From Deltaproteobacteria bacterium (GTDB lineage Bacteria > Myxococcota_A > Polyangia > JACPQR01): 33,108 nucleotides of DNA. Shown piece after piece: positions 16,595 through 24,229 of the stretch. A program made the position numbers and the translations under genes. The first letter of the stretch is position 1, and the number at the start of each line of letters is the position of its first letter. Under the pieces are notes generated by a model. That model did no database searches and had not been told where the DNA came from. It saw nothing but the letters and a program-made list of their open reading frames with translations. Where the stretch lies: the NCBI GenBank assembly GCA_016190375.1, contig JACPQR010000202.1:1-33108 (forward strand), written 5' to 3'.

Positions 16595-17229
16595 GAGTTG
16601 CTCCTCGTCGTTCGGACCTGTGCCTGCTCCATGGCGTCCCTCAGTCGCCTGCGACCGCGGTGAATCCAGGTCATCACGGTGCCGATCGGGACCTCGAGCG
16701 TGGCCGCGATCTGCTCGTAGCTGGCCTCCTGGAAATGGAAGAGCACGAGGGCAGCCCGAAGGTTCTCGGGCAGCGTGGCGAGCGCGGCCTCGAGGGACCT
16801 CTGGTCCGCCCTCGCGATCGCCAGCCGCTCCGGATCCGCCGCCGGCGACGGCGCGATCAGCGCCTCTTCGCCGCCGTCGTCGCGGAACGTGGCGCGCTCG
16901 AGATTTCGGCGGCGAAGCCGATCCCGACAGACGTTGCGCGCCACGCTGAAGGCCCAGGGACGGAAACCTCCCTTCGCGGGCTCGAATCGGTCGAGCGACC
17001 GGACGATGCGCTCGAGCGATTCCTGGAGCGCGTCCCTCGCGTCCTGAGCTCCGCACAGGTGGACGCACACGGTGAAGATCGCCCTCGAGTGATCTCCGAG
17101 GAGCATCTCCAGCGCGTCCCGATCGCCTCCACGCGCCCGCGCCAGGACCGAATCCGACGCCGGAGCGACGGCCCGCGCCGGTGTCGGGGGTCGAATGGCG
17201 GCGGGGGACTGGGCCATCGCGTGGAGCAT
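16591..17229 (-). CDS. ECF-type RNA polymerase sigma factor
   Basis: About 212 residues with the two conserved regions of group 4 sigma factors. Region 2 contains DARDALQESLERIVRSLDRF and FRPWAFSVARNVCRDRLRRR, which bind and melt the -10 element. Region 4 contains LPENLRAALVLFHFQEASYE then QIAATLEVPIGTVMTWIHRG, the helix-turn-helix for the -35 element. The stop overlaps the ATG of the anti-sigma gene (ATGA), so the two are coupled. ATG 17229 is chosen because a good ECF-type promoter lies at 17249-17274; ATG 17217 is also possible. The longer GTG start at 17304 lies upstream of that promoter. The regulon probably includes envelope functions, judging from the downstream gene. Confidence 0.88.
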   Translation of the reverse strand: MLHAMAQSPAAIRPPTPARAVAPASDSVLARARGGDRDALEMLLGDHSRAIFTVCVHLCGAQDARDALQESLERIVRSLDRFEPAKGGFRPWAFSVARNVCRDRLRRRNLERATFRDDGGEEALIAPSPAADPERLAIARADQRSLEAALATLPENLRAALVLFHFQEASYEQIAATLEVPIGTVMTWIHRGRRRLRDAMEQAQVRTTRSNS

Positions 17230-17248
17230 GCCTGACTCTGCGGACCTG

Positions 17249-17274
17249 TACGAACCAGCGACCGACGTATTTCC
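17249..17274 (-). promoter_or_regulatory. Candidate autoregulatory ECF promoter
   Basis: On the minus strand, GGAAAT (17274-17269) and CGTA (17252-17249) are 16 bases apart, matching the general ECF pattern GGAAC/T with a 16-17 base spacer and CGT. The start of transcription would lie near 17243, about 14 bases before the ATG at 17229. ECF genes commonly activate their own promoter. Sequence match only. Confidence 0.45.
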
Positions 17275-17450
17275 GGCGCAAAAGCAGCACACCTTCAGCG
17301 CCACGATGGGGCGGCTATGCCGGCCACGAACGGCGCAAGTGCGCGTACATGCTCACACAGCCTTGGGCCGGCCCGGTTCAGCCTGGCCGGCGACCTTCTC
17401 GCCGCCCCGGAAAGCGCGCCCATGGCACACCCGCTGCAACCGGGTGGCAT

Positions 17451-18605
17451 ATGCGGCAGTCGCCAGGCAGCGCGCGGGTCGCCTTCGAGGTCCTCGAGCG
17501 GGCACTCGCCGCGAAGGATCCGGCCGACCTGGCGGGTGACGTGGCGGCCTTCCTGGCGGCGGAGCACGGCGCCGCTCTGTGCGGCGTGCACTTCAGGGAA
17601 GAGGGCAGAGAGCGTGCGGCAGTCGCCACGACGCTGTCCGAGAGCGCGACCGCGCTGCACCTCGATCGCGTTTTCCCCGATGGTCGGCCCGAGCTCGTCA
17701 CGATCACGACCGTGGCCTCCGTGCCCGTGTCGGGGCTGGCGATCTCGCGCTGGAGGAGGAGCGCGCCTCAGAGCGTGAGCAGGAATCCCGGACCGAGCCA
17801 GGCGGTCGAGACGGCCCGCGCAAGTTCGATGCTAGGCGGACCGACGACCCTTGGAAGTCCCCGACGGGGGACGACGCAGTCCTCGTGCTATTCGGAGGAG
17901 GCCCACGACGCAGACGGGGTCGTATCGGCCGTCGAACCGAAGGTGCGCGACGGGAGGGATTCCTGCTCACGCTCTCAGGACACCGCGACGCTGGGCGTCT
18001 TCTGGATGGGCCGCGCCGTCGGGCTGGAGTGTCTCCTCGAGACAGCGGGCGAGACCGTGGCCGCGGCGCTGGATCGCGCGCTACAGATCCACCGGCTCGA
18101 GCGGCTGGCGACGCGCGACGCCCTGACGGACCTCGCTAACTCGCGTGCGTTCTGGTCGGCTCTCGCCAGGGAGTGCGCCCGATCGGTCCGCTATGGGACG
18201 CGCCTCTCCCTGGCGCTCGTCGACCTCGACGACTTCAAGTCCATCAACGATCGCCACGGCCACCTCGAAGGCGACCGCGTCCTCGAGGGCGTCGCCAGGG
18301 CGATCCGCGGCTGCGTCAGGGACACGGATCTGGTGGCCAGACTGGGCGGCGACGAGATCGCGGTCTTGATGCCCGAGTCCGACTCGGCGGCAGCGGTGGT
18401 CGCCGCCGCGCGGATCCTCGATGCGGTCTCGACGGTCCGGGCCGCGGGCGAGGACGTCAGGGCGAGCGTGGGAGTCGCGGAGCACCGGCTGCACGCCTCT
18501 GCGCCCGAAGCGCTGGTCGATGCCGCCGATCGCGAGCTGTACCGCGCCAAGCGTGACGGAGGTCACCGCGTTTCGGTCCCTGGGGATCTGAAGAACGTGG
18601 CGTAG
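17451..18605 (+). CDS. Diguanylate cyclase (GAF-like + GGDEF) interrupted in frame by a palindromic element
   Basis: 384 residues. The C-terminal GGDEF domain is complete: RDALTDLANSRAFWSAL, VDLDDFKSINDRHGHLEGD, the signature GGDEI preceded five residues earlier by the inhibitory-site RDTD, then VRASVGVAEH. It should make cyclic di-GMP and be product-inhibited. The N-terminal half looks like a GAF-type sensor (AAFLAAEHGAALCGVHF, SVPVSGL, TATLGVFWMGRAVG), but about 69 residues between these blocks are atypical and derive from the element at 17766-17979. Without that stretch the protein reads RRSAPQDTATLGVFW across the join, a normal GAF strand. Sensor function may be damaged, while the cyclase domain is intact. 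ATG 17451 is preceded by GGGTGG. Divergent from the ECF sigma gene. Confidence 0.82.
   Translation: MRQSPGSARVAFEVLERALAAKDPADLAGDVAAFLAAEHGAALCGVHFREEGRERAAVATTLSESATALHLDRVFPDGRPELVTITTVASVPVSGLAISRWRRSAPQSVSRNPGPSQAVETARASSMLGGPTTLGSPRRGTTQSSCYSEEAHDADGVVSAVEPKVRDGRDSCSRSQDTATLGVFWMGRAVGLECLLETAGETVAAALDRALQIHRLERLATRDALTDLANSRAFWSALARECARSVRYGTRLSLALVDLDDFKSINDRHGHLEGDRVLEGVARAIRGCVRDTDLVARLGGDEIAVLMPESDSAAAVVAAARILDAVSTVRAAGEDVRASVGVAEHRLHASAPEALVDAADRELYRAKRDGGHRVSVPGDLKNVA
17766..17979. mobile_element. MITE-like palindromic element inserted in the diguanylate cyclase gene
   Basis: Arms at 17766-17789 and 17956-17979 are inverted copies with 23 of 24 bases matching; the inner 19 bases (GAGCGTGAGCAGGAATCCC) match perfectly. 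Taking these 19-mers as ends, TCA occurs on both sides (17768-17770 and 17975-17977), a possible 3-bp target duplication; element plus duplication is then 207 bp, 69 codons, so the host frame is kept. A weaker inner pair (17804-17816 with 17927-17938) and a central hairpin (GTCCCC/GGGGAC at 17857-17872) extend the palindrome. There is no transposase. It resembles in concept the Rickettsia palindromic elements inserted in coding sequences, or a short non-autonomous transposon. Confidence 0.75.
17843..17873 (+). repeat. 31-bp core shared with 22587-22617 (copy 1)
   Basis: Begins GACGACCCTTGGAAGTCCCC and continues through the right half of a GTCCCC/GGGGAC hairpin. It matches the reverse complement of 22587-22617 at 30 of 31 bases; the one difference is in the hairpin loop. 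It sits near the centre of the palindromic element. A match of this length is not expected by chance in a 33-kb window. Confidence 0.85.
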
Positions 18606-18608
18606 GGA

Positions 18609-18926
18609 TCAGGCCGCGGCGGCGCAGCGCTCGAGGGCGCGCTCGGCCGTGCGGTCGGTGTCGACGAACGAGAGGAGGACACGGGCCAGCGAGGCCGCGC
18701 GGCGTACGTCGCCCTCGCGCATGCGCAGCCAGATGGAGGTGCGCAGACACGCGGCGGCGCGCTCCGGACGGTTCGCGCACAGGAGCGCCCAGCCGAGCAG
18801 CGCCCAGTGCCGCGCAGACTCCGGCAGCTCGTCGCAGATCCGCTCGTAGACGAGCAGGGCCTTGCGCGGCCCCTCCCTTCGCCACACCCGCCGTGCCTTT
18901 CTCTCCAGATCTTCGATCGACGCCAT
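18609..18926 (-). CDS. Small TPR-like helical protein
   Basis: 105 residues, all helical, with a tetratricopeptide-like middle: ARKALLVYERICDELPESARH is split as GPRKALLVYERICDELPESA, followed by HWALLGWALLCANRPERAAA, which keep the alternating small/large pattern of TPR helices. Probably a soluble protein-protein interaction module. ATG 18926 has a good ribosome site (GGGAGG, spacing about five); an upstream start at 18977 is possible but has no such site. It ends three bases from the convergent diguanylate cyclase gene. No specific family was recognised. Confidence 0.65.
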   Translation of the reverse strand: MASIEDLERKARRVWRREGPRKALLVYERICDELPESARHWALLGWALLCANRPERAAACLRTSIWLRMREGDVRRAASLARVLLSFVDTDRTAERALERCAAAA

Positions 18927-19014
18927 CTTCCCTCCCCGCTTCGAAGCAAGATCGGCGCCATCACGAAAGAAGTCCACTTTTCGGCTGAACGAGGGGAAAA
19001 GCCCGTCGAGCCCA

Positions 19015-19047
19015 TGACAGGGCTGTCAGCGTTCCGTGCTGGAACGC
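19015..19047 (-). terminator. Two adjacent hairpins after the MopE-like lipoprotein gene, candidate terminator
   Basis: Just downstream of the stop at 19052 on the minus strand lie GCGTTCC/GGAACGC (19029-19047, loop of five) and TGACAG/CTGTCA (19015-19028, loop of two). A short T run (CTTTTCC) follows at some distance, so this is not a canonical intrinsic terminator, but the two back-to-back perfect stems at an operon end are suggestive. Confidence 0.4.
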
Positions 19048-19051
19048 CTCG

Positions 19052-21574
19052 TCAGTCGCAATCGTCGTCGGCCTGGTCGACGTCGCCGTCGCAGTCGTCG
19101 TCGATCCAGTTGCTGCAGAGCTCGTCGGGCGGCTCGCAGTCGCGCCAGGTGCAGTTGCCCGCGCACTCGCGGGTCCCGATGGTGTTGCAGCTCGTCAGGC
19201 ACGGCACCGTCGTGTTCTTGCAGCACTCCTCGTCGTCGTCGCAGATCCCGTCGCAGTCGCTGTCCGAGCCGTTGCAGCCGTCGGGCCCGGCCGGGTTGCA
19301 GCACCCCCCCTCGTCGGTCGAGCCGTCGCAGTCGTCGTCGAGACCGTTGCCGCAGCGCTCGCGCGGGGCGCAGCATGGCCCCCACGTGCATCCGTCCTCG
19401 CACTCCTGGGTCCCGTTCATCGTCGCGTCGATCGCGCAAGCGCGCCGCTCGCCCAGGCGGCACTCCCCCGCCTCCTCGTCGTACCCGCCGTCGCAATCGT
19501 CGTCCCGGCCGTTGCAGCTCTCGACCGGCGCCGTGCAGACCTGACCCGGATCCGCGCACTGGTCCGTGCAGAGCAAGAGCCCCGCGCCGTTGCAGGCCGT
19601 CGTGCACGAACCGATCGGGTCGCCCGCGCAGCAATCGAAGCCCTCGTCGCAGGAGGCGTCGCAGTCGTCGTCCTGGCCGTTGCAGCTCTCGACGGGGGTC
19701 TGGCAGCCTCCCCAGGTGCACGCCGCGCCGCACGTCTGGCTGCCGGTCGACCCGCAGCCCGTGACGCAGTCCCTCGCGCTGGCCGCGACACACGCGAAGC
19801 CGTCGTCGGCACCCCCGACGCAGTCGTCGTCGACCCCGTTGCAGATCTCCAGCGGTGCGGCGCAGGCCCCCCATTCGCACGCCGCGGTGCAGGTGCGGCT
19901 CCCGGTAGAGCCGCAGTCGGTCGTGCACGACCGGACCTCTCCCTCGAGGCAGGCGAAAGAATCGTCGACGCCGCCCACGCAATCGTCGTCGAGCCCGTTG
20001 CATTCCTCCGCCGGCGGCGCGCAGGCCGTCCAGACGCCGTCGACGCAGCTCCTCGAGCCCACGCTCCCGCACTGCGTCGGGCAATCACCGGGCTCGTTCG
20101 GCCGGCACCCGCAGCCCTCGTCGATCTCGTCGTCGCAGTCGTCGTCGACTCCGTTGCAGTCCTCGGGCGGCGCCACGCAGGGGCCGCCGAAGTCGCACTG
20201 CGGTGTGCAGGTCGTGGAGCCGGTCGAGCCGCACGGGGTCACGCAAGGGGCGACTCCACCTCCGCCCGCCGGGCAGTCGAACCCATCGTCGATCTCGAAG
20301 TCGCAGTCGTCGTCGACGCCGTTGCAGATCTCGTCGGCGCCCGGCGCGACGTCGCCATTCTGGTCGTCGCAGTCGTCGCCGCCGCACGCGGCGTCGCCGT
20401 GCCCGTCGGCGTCGGAGTCCCTCGCTCTCGAGGTGCATCCGCCGTCGTCTTCCGAGCAGAGGTTGATCGTGCAGTCCTGCCCGTCCTCGCAGTCGAGCGG
20501 CGCGCCCGGCCCGCAGCCGAGCTCGCCGCAGACCTCCGCGCCGTCACAGATGAAGTCGTTCTGGCAGGCGGCCTCCGACGGGATGTGGACGCACCCGTCC
20601 AGAACTAGGTCGCAGGCGTCCGTCGTGCACGCGACTCCGTCGCCGCACGCGGGCGGGTCCTGCGACCGGCAGGCGCCACCCGCGTCGCAGTACTCCGGGC
20701 CGGTGCAGAAGACGCCGTCGTCGCACGGCAACACTCCGCCGCCCTCGCACAGGTCGTCGACGCAGGACTCCACGCCGTTGCAGGCGTCGCCGTCGTCGCA
20801 GTCGGTGTCCTCGCCGCAGGCCACGGCTTCGCAGCCCGCGGCTCCGCAGATCGAGCCGGCGCCGCAGAGCGAGTGGTCGCCGTGGTGCAGGCATTGCCCA
20901 TCGGGCTCGACGCACTGGTCCAGGGTGCACTCGATGTCGTCGTCGCACGCCGGCTCGCCAGGCTGGCAGCCGGCGACCGGATCGCAGGTCTCGGCGCCGT
21001 TGCACGCCTTGCCGTCCGAGCAGGCCGAATCGTCCGGCGAGTGTGTGCACTCGCCGTCCTCGCAGGCGTCCACGGTGCAATCGATCCCGTCCGAGCACGA
21101 CGGCGGAACGCCCGGCATGCACCCGGCGATCGGGTCGCACGCCTCGTCGCCGTTGCAGGTGTCGCCGTCGTCGCAGTCCACGGGCGTCCCCGGGACGCAA
21201 ACGCTGTCGACACACCGCTCCTCTCCGTTGCACGAGTCCGCGTCCTGGCACTCGGCCGCGGACTCGCAGGGGTTCCTGGGGATGCATCCGTAGTCGACCG
21301 CGCAGATCTCGTTCTCGGCGCAGAGCGCGTTGTCCGCGAAGCGCACGCAGGCGCCCTCGTCGCTGCACACGTCTTGCGTGCACTCGAAGTCGTCGGCGCA
21401 GTCGCCGTCGATGGTGCAGGTCCCGCCGTCTTCTCCCCCACCTTCTCCGCCGTCGTCCCCTGCTCCTGCATCCGTGCCCGGGTCCTTGAGGCTCGGATCG
21501 AGCTCGGCGATCGAGCTGCAGACGCAGCCTGGCAGGCCGAGCGCGGCGAGGGCGAGAATTCGGGCCGCCCGCAT
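19052..21574 (-). CDS. MopE-like Cys/Asp-rich lipoprotein
   Basis: 840 residues. The signal MRAARILALAALGLPGC ends in a lipobox, so it is an envelope lipoprotein; a Gly/Asp linker follows. The first ~380 residues carry repeated Cys-rich units of the types DxDTCNGDEACDPIAGC and DGIDCTVDACEDGEC. The rest has metal-binding-type motifs (SDADGHGDAACGGDDCDDQN, EICNGVDDDCD) repeated about nine times, alternating with GSTGSRTCTAACEWGACAAP-like units. These motifs resemble MopE and related myxobacterial surface proteins, which bind copper or calcium and may form adhesive or protective layers. It is the last gene of the FHA-kinase operon; its ATG overlaps the upstream TGA (TGATG), implying coupled translation. 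Confidence 0.85.
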   Translation of the reverse strand: MRAARILALAALGLPGCVCSSIAELDPSLKDPGTDAGAGDDGGEGGGEDGGTCTIDGDCADDFECTQDVCSDEGACVRFADNALCAENEICAVDYGCIPRNPCESAAECQDADSCNGEERCVDSVCVPGTPVDCDDGDTCNGDEACDPIAGCMPGVPPSCSDGIDCTVDACEDGECTHSPDDSACSDGKACNGAETCDPVAGCQPGEPACDDDIECTLDQCVEPDGQCLHHGDHSLCGAGSICGAAGCEAVACGEDTDCDDGDACNGVESCVDDLCEGGGVLPCDDGVFCTGPEYCDAGGACRSQDPPACGDGVACTTDACDLVLDGCVHIPSEAACQNDFICDGAEVCGELGCGPGAPLDCEDGQDCTINLCSEDDGGCTSRARDSDADGHGDAACGGDDCDDQNGDVAPGADEICNGVDDDCDFEIDDGFDCPAGGGGVAPCVTPCGSTGSTTCTPQCDFGGPCVAPPEDCNGVDDDCDDEIDEGCGCRPNEPGDCPTQCGSVGSRSCVDGVWTACAPPAEECNGLDDDCVGGVDDSFACLEGEVRSCTTDCGSTGSRTCTAACEWGACAAPLEICNGVDDDCVGGADDGFACVAASARDCVTGCGSTGSQTCGAACTWGGCQTPVESCNGQDDDCDASCDEGFDCCAGDPIGSCTTACNGAGLLLCTDQCADPGQVCTAPVESCNGRDDDCDGGYDEEAGECRLGERRACAIDATMNGTQECEDGCTWGPCCAPRERCGNGLDDDCDGSTDEGGCCNPAGPDGCNGSDSDCDGICDDDEECCKNTTVPCLTSCNTIGTRECAGNCTWRDCEPPDELCSNWIDDDCDGDVDQADDDCD

Positions 21575-22560
21575 CAGAAGCGTCCTCCAAGAGCGCACCC
21601 CGCGCCGACTCCGCACGACAGCGAGACGGCGCCGCCCGGCGCAACCTCGTCATCGTCGGGACCCGCCACGAGATAGAGGACGACGGTGGCGACACCGAAG
21701 GCCACCGCGGCGTCGACGAGGATGTCCGTCACCATCGCGAGCGTCGCGGTCGAGTCGTACAGCTCGCCACGCCGCTGGAGTGTCGTTCCGGTGTCTTCGT
21801 ACTCGCTCTTCTGCGACAGGGTGAGAAGGCCCGTCACGGCCGCTCCGACCGCCAGCGCACCTGTCGCGACGACCCCCGCCCAGAGGAGCGGCCCGCGGCC
21901 GAGCGGGGTCGCCGCCGGCGCGGTTGGTGGCTCCTCGGGAACGCGGGGCTCCGACCCCGCTCGAGAGCCCGAGGAGTGCGCCGCTTGCGCCGGGGCACGA
22001 GGGGCCTCCGGCTGGTCGAGCACTATCGACAGGTCCGTCTCGCTTCCGGCCTGGCAGTCGAATGTCCTGGGAAATGGCGAGTAGCCCTCGGCCCGCACCT
22101 CGACCGTGTGTCGCCCTGGCTCGACCGAGATCGGCAACGGCAGCGGCGAGACGCCGTGGCTTCGCCCGTCCACGAAGATCTCGGCCCTGGCAGGCTCGAC
22201 CGCGACCAGGATGTCGCAGACCAGGGGTCTGAGGCGATCGACCTCGGCCTGCGCCTCGTCGCGGGCCCGCTGGGGCACGCCCTCGGCCTCCCCAAGGAAG
22301 CGGCGGTACGTGAGCAGCGCCTCGGCGTTTCTCCCCTCTCCGCCCCAGCAAGCCGCGATGTTCGCCAGGACCCGGCCATTGGGCAGGATCCGGTACGCGT
22401 CCTCGAACGCTGCCCGGGCCGCCGCGTACTCGGCCGCGTGGAAGAGCCGCACGCCCTCCTGGAAACGCTCGCGGGCGTCGGAGGCCGGGTCGGCCTGCGC
22501 CGCCAGCGGAAGCATCGACAGGACCGACGCGAAGAAGAGCCTACTGGTACACGTTGTCAT
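21574..22560 (-). CDS. Periplasmic TPR/PEGA protein with C-terminal membrane helices
   Basis: 328 residues. A signal peptide (LFFASVLSMLPLAAQA) precedes a TPR-like region (RERFQEGVRLFHAAEYAAAR, then AFEDAYRILPNGRVLANIAA). A PEGA domain follows at about 115-180 (VEPARAEIFVDGRSHG, PLPISVEPGRHTVEVRAEGY). After a Pro/Ala linker come two membrane segments (LLWAGVVATGALAVGAAVTG and LVDAAVAFGVATVVLYLVAG). This layout is common beside Ser/Thr kinases in myxobacteria. It overlaps the upstream kinase gene by 20 bp and the downstream lipoprotein start by one base. It may display or sense envelope components for the kinase; the role is inferred from context. Confidence 0.8.
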   Translation of the reverse strand: MTTCTSRLFFASVLSMLPLAAQADPASDARERFQEGVRLFHAAEYAAARAAFEDAYRILPNGRVLANIAACWGGEGRNAEALLTYRRFLGEAEGVPQRARDEAQAEVDRLRPLVCDILVAVEPARAEIFVDGRSHGVSPLPLPISVEPGRHTVEVRAEGYSPFPRTFDCQAGSETDLSIVLDQPEAPRAPAQAAHSSGSRAGSEPRVPEEPPTAPAATPLGRGPLLWAGVVATGALAVGAAVTGLLTLSQKSEYEDTGTTLQRRGELYDSTATLAMVTDILVDAAVAFGVATVVLYLVAGPDDDEVAPGGAVSLSCGVGAGCALGGRF

Positions 22561-24190
22561 CGAAGATCAGCCTCTTGGCTGGTGGGCGTCCCCCGCCGGG
22601 GACTTCCAAGGGTCGTCCGGCTGGTCGGCCCCGACCGGGGCGCGCGGGCCCCTTGTCGAGGGACGCGGGTGGGCTCGGCGCGGCCGGCGGCGGCGCGGCC
22701 GGCGGCGGCGCCTCCGACCTTCGCAGGTCGATGACCAGGTGCAGGTCGGATGCGAGCGGGATCGAACGCTCGGTCGACTCGAACCCCGCGGCCTCGAGCC
22801 TGAGCACGTGGTCTCCGTCGGCCCTCGGCACCGGGCGGTGGAGCGGCGTCACGCCGAGCGCGCGGCCGTCGAGGAGAACGCGCGCCCCGACGGCGTTGGA
22901 CTCGACCTCGACGCTGATCGACTGTGCGGCGGGGGGCGCGACCGAGCCGCGCCCGCCGGGCTCGTCCGCGCGAGCGTCGCTCGGCCCCTCGTCCGCTCGC
23001 GTGAGCAAGAGGGCTCCGAGCCCGATCGCGAGCACCGAGACCGCACCGATCGCCACGAAGGCGACCCTGCGGCGTCCCCCGCGGTCAATGTCCTCGGCCG
23101 CCTCCTCGCCGACGACCATCTGGTCGACGACGGGTATCGCGCGGATCATCGAGGACGACGGGGTCCCCGGTGCCCCGGGCGCGGGCTCCCCCGGAAGGTC
23201 CATCGTGGGCATCGACGCCTTCTGCCCTGGAGACCAGCGTCCCGAGCTCCCCGCCGCGTCCGGCACCTCGAGCTCCATCACGTCCGAGTAGGGCTCGAGC
23301 GCAGCCTGGAGCTCCGCCGCGGTCTGGAAGCGGGCGTTCGGATCGCGCGCCATGGCTCGCGAGATGACCGCCGCCAGCCCCTCGGTGACCCAGGGCGCCA
23401 CCTCCCTCAGCGGCCGCGGCTCCCTGGTGATGATGGCCGCGATCACCTCGTTGTAGTTCTCGCCCTCGTACGCCAGCGTCCCCGAGAGCATCTCGTAGAG
23501 CAGGGCCCCGACGGAGTACAGGTCGCTTCTGGCATCGATGTCGCGGCTGCCGGCGGCCTGCTCCGGGGACATGTACGAAGGCGTCCCGAGCACGGAGCCA
23601 TCGCGAGTCAACCGCCTCGTCTCGCCGAGGGCCGCGTCGTGGAACTTGGCCACGCCGAAGTCGAGCACCTTGACGAAGTCGGCGCGCGGCCCGCGACGGG
23701 CCAGGAACACGTTGTCGGGCTTCAGATCGCGGTGGACGATGCCCGCCGCGTGCGCTGCCCCGAGCGCCCCGAGGACCTGGCCGATGATGTCGATCGCGAG
23801 CGCGGGCTGCAACGGCCCCGAGCGATCGAGCAGCGCGAAGAGGTCCTCGCCGCTCAGCCGCTCCATCACGATGTACGGGACGCCGTCGTCGGTGCGACCC
23901 AGGTCGAGGACGTCGATGATGTTCGGATGGCCGATCCTCGCGGCGGCGCGGGCCTCTCGCTCGAACCGGCCCACGGCCTCCGCACGGGCCTTGTGCAGGG
24001 GGTTCAAGACCTTGAGCGCGACCTTGCGGCCGACGGCCACGTTCTCGCAGTCGTAGATGGTGCCCATTCCGCCCGTGCCGAGGCGCCCGAGCACCAGGTA
24101 CTTGCCCGAGATGATCTTGCCGACCAGATCCTCGGTCGAAGAATCCTCGCCCTGCCGCGCGGGCTGGGGACGGCTCATCACCACGATCAT
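22541..24190 (-). CDS. Transmembrane Ser/Thr protein kinase with PEGA domain
   Basis: 549 residues. The Hanks-type kinase domain spans about 30-300: glycine loop GTGGMGTIY, ATP-binding K60 in VALKVL, catalytic HRDLKPDN (D155), DFG at 177-179 and the SPEQA substrate segment. A juxtamembrane linker of ~75 residues leads to a membrane helix at 376-397 (VAFVAIGAVSVLAIGLGALL), then an extracytoplasmic PEGA domain (424-491) and a Pro/Ala-rich tail. It is therefore a receptor-type kinase. The 31-bp core of the palindromic element reappears in the tail coding region (22587-22617). ATG 24190 or 24178 is the start; neither has a clear ribosome site. It lies 39 bp after the histidine kinase and overlaps the next gene. 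Confidence 0.92.
   Translation of the reverse strand: MIVVMSRPQPARQGEDSSTEDLVGKIISGKYLVLGRLGTGGMGTIYDCENVAVGRKVALKVLNPLHKARAEAVGRFEREARAAARIGHPNIIDVLDLGRTDDGVPYIVMERLSGEDLFALLDRSGPLQPALAIDIIGQVLGALGAAHAAGIVHRDLKPDNVFLARRGPRADFVKVLDFGVAKFHDAALGETRRLTRDGSVLGTPSYMSPEQAAGSRDIDARSDLYSVGALLYEMLSGTLAYEGENYNEVIAAIITREPRPLREVAPWVTEGLAAVISRAMARDPNARFQTAAELQAALEPYSDVMELEVPDAAGSSGRWSPGQKASMPTMDLPGEPAPGAPGTPSSSMIRAIPVVDQMVVGEEAAEDIDRGGRRRVAFVAIGAVSVLAIGLGALLLTRADEGPSDARADEPGGRGSVAPPAAQSISVEVESNAVGARVLLDGRALGVTPLHRPVPRADGDHVLRLEAAGFESTERSIPLASDLHLVIDLRRSEAPPPAAPPPAAPSPPASLDKGPARPGRGRPAGRPLEVPGGGRPPAKRLIFDDNVYQ
22587..22617 (-). repeat. 31-bp core shared with 17843-17873 (copy 2)
   Basis: The minus strand here carries GACGACCCTTGGAAGTCCCC followed by the rest of the same hairpin, 30 of 31 bases identical to 17843-17873. 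It is read in a different codon phase from copy 1 (here giving GRPLEVPGGGR), so the likeness is of DNA, not of a shared protein motif. No long inverted arms were recognised around this copy. Confidence 0.85.
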
Positions 24191-24229
24191 ACGGTCAGCG
24201 CGACGAGGCTGTAAACCGACAGGCCGGAT

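Noticed and set aside
17230..17304. Longer sigma factor start at GTG 17304
   Set aside because: The extension (ALKVCCFCAGNTSVAG) is unlike any ECF sigma N terminus, and a promoter-like ECF motif lies inside it.
17735..17985. A pair of compensating frameshifts as explanation of the odd segment in the diguanylate cyclase
   Set aside because: The segment is bounded by perfect 19-bp inverted repeats and a possible 3-bp duplication that keep the frame, which an insertion explains better than two independent indels.
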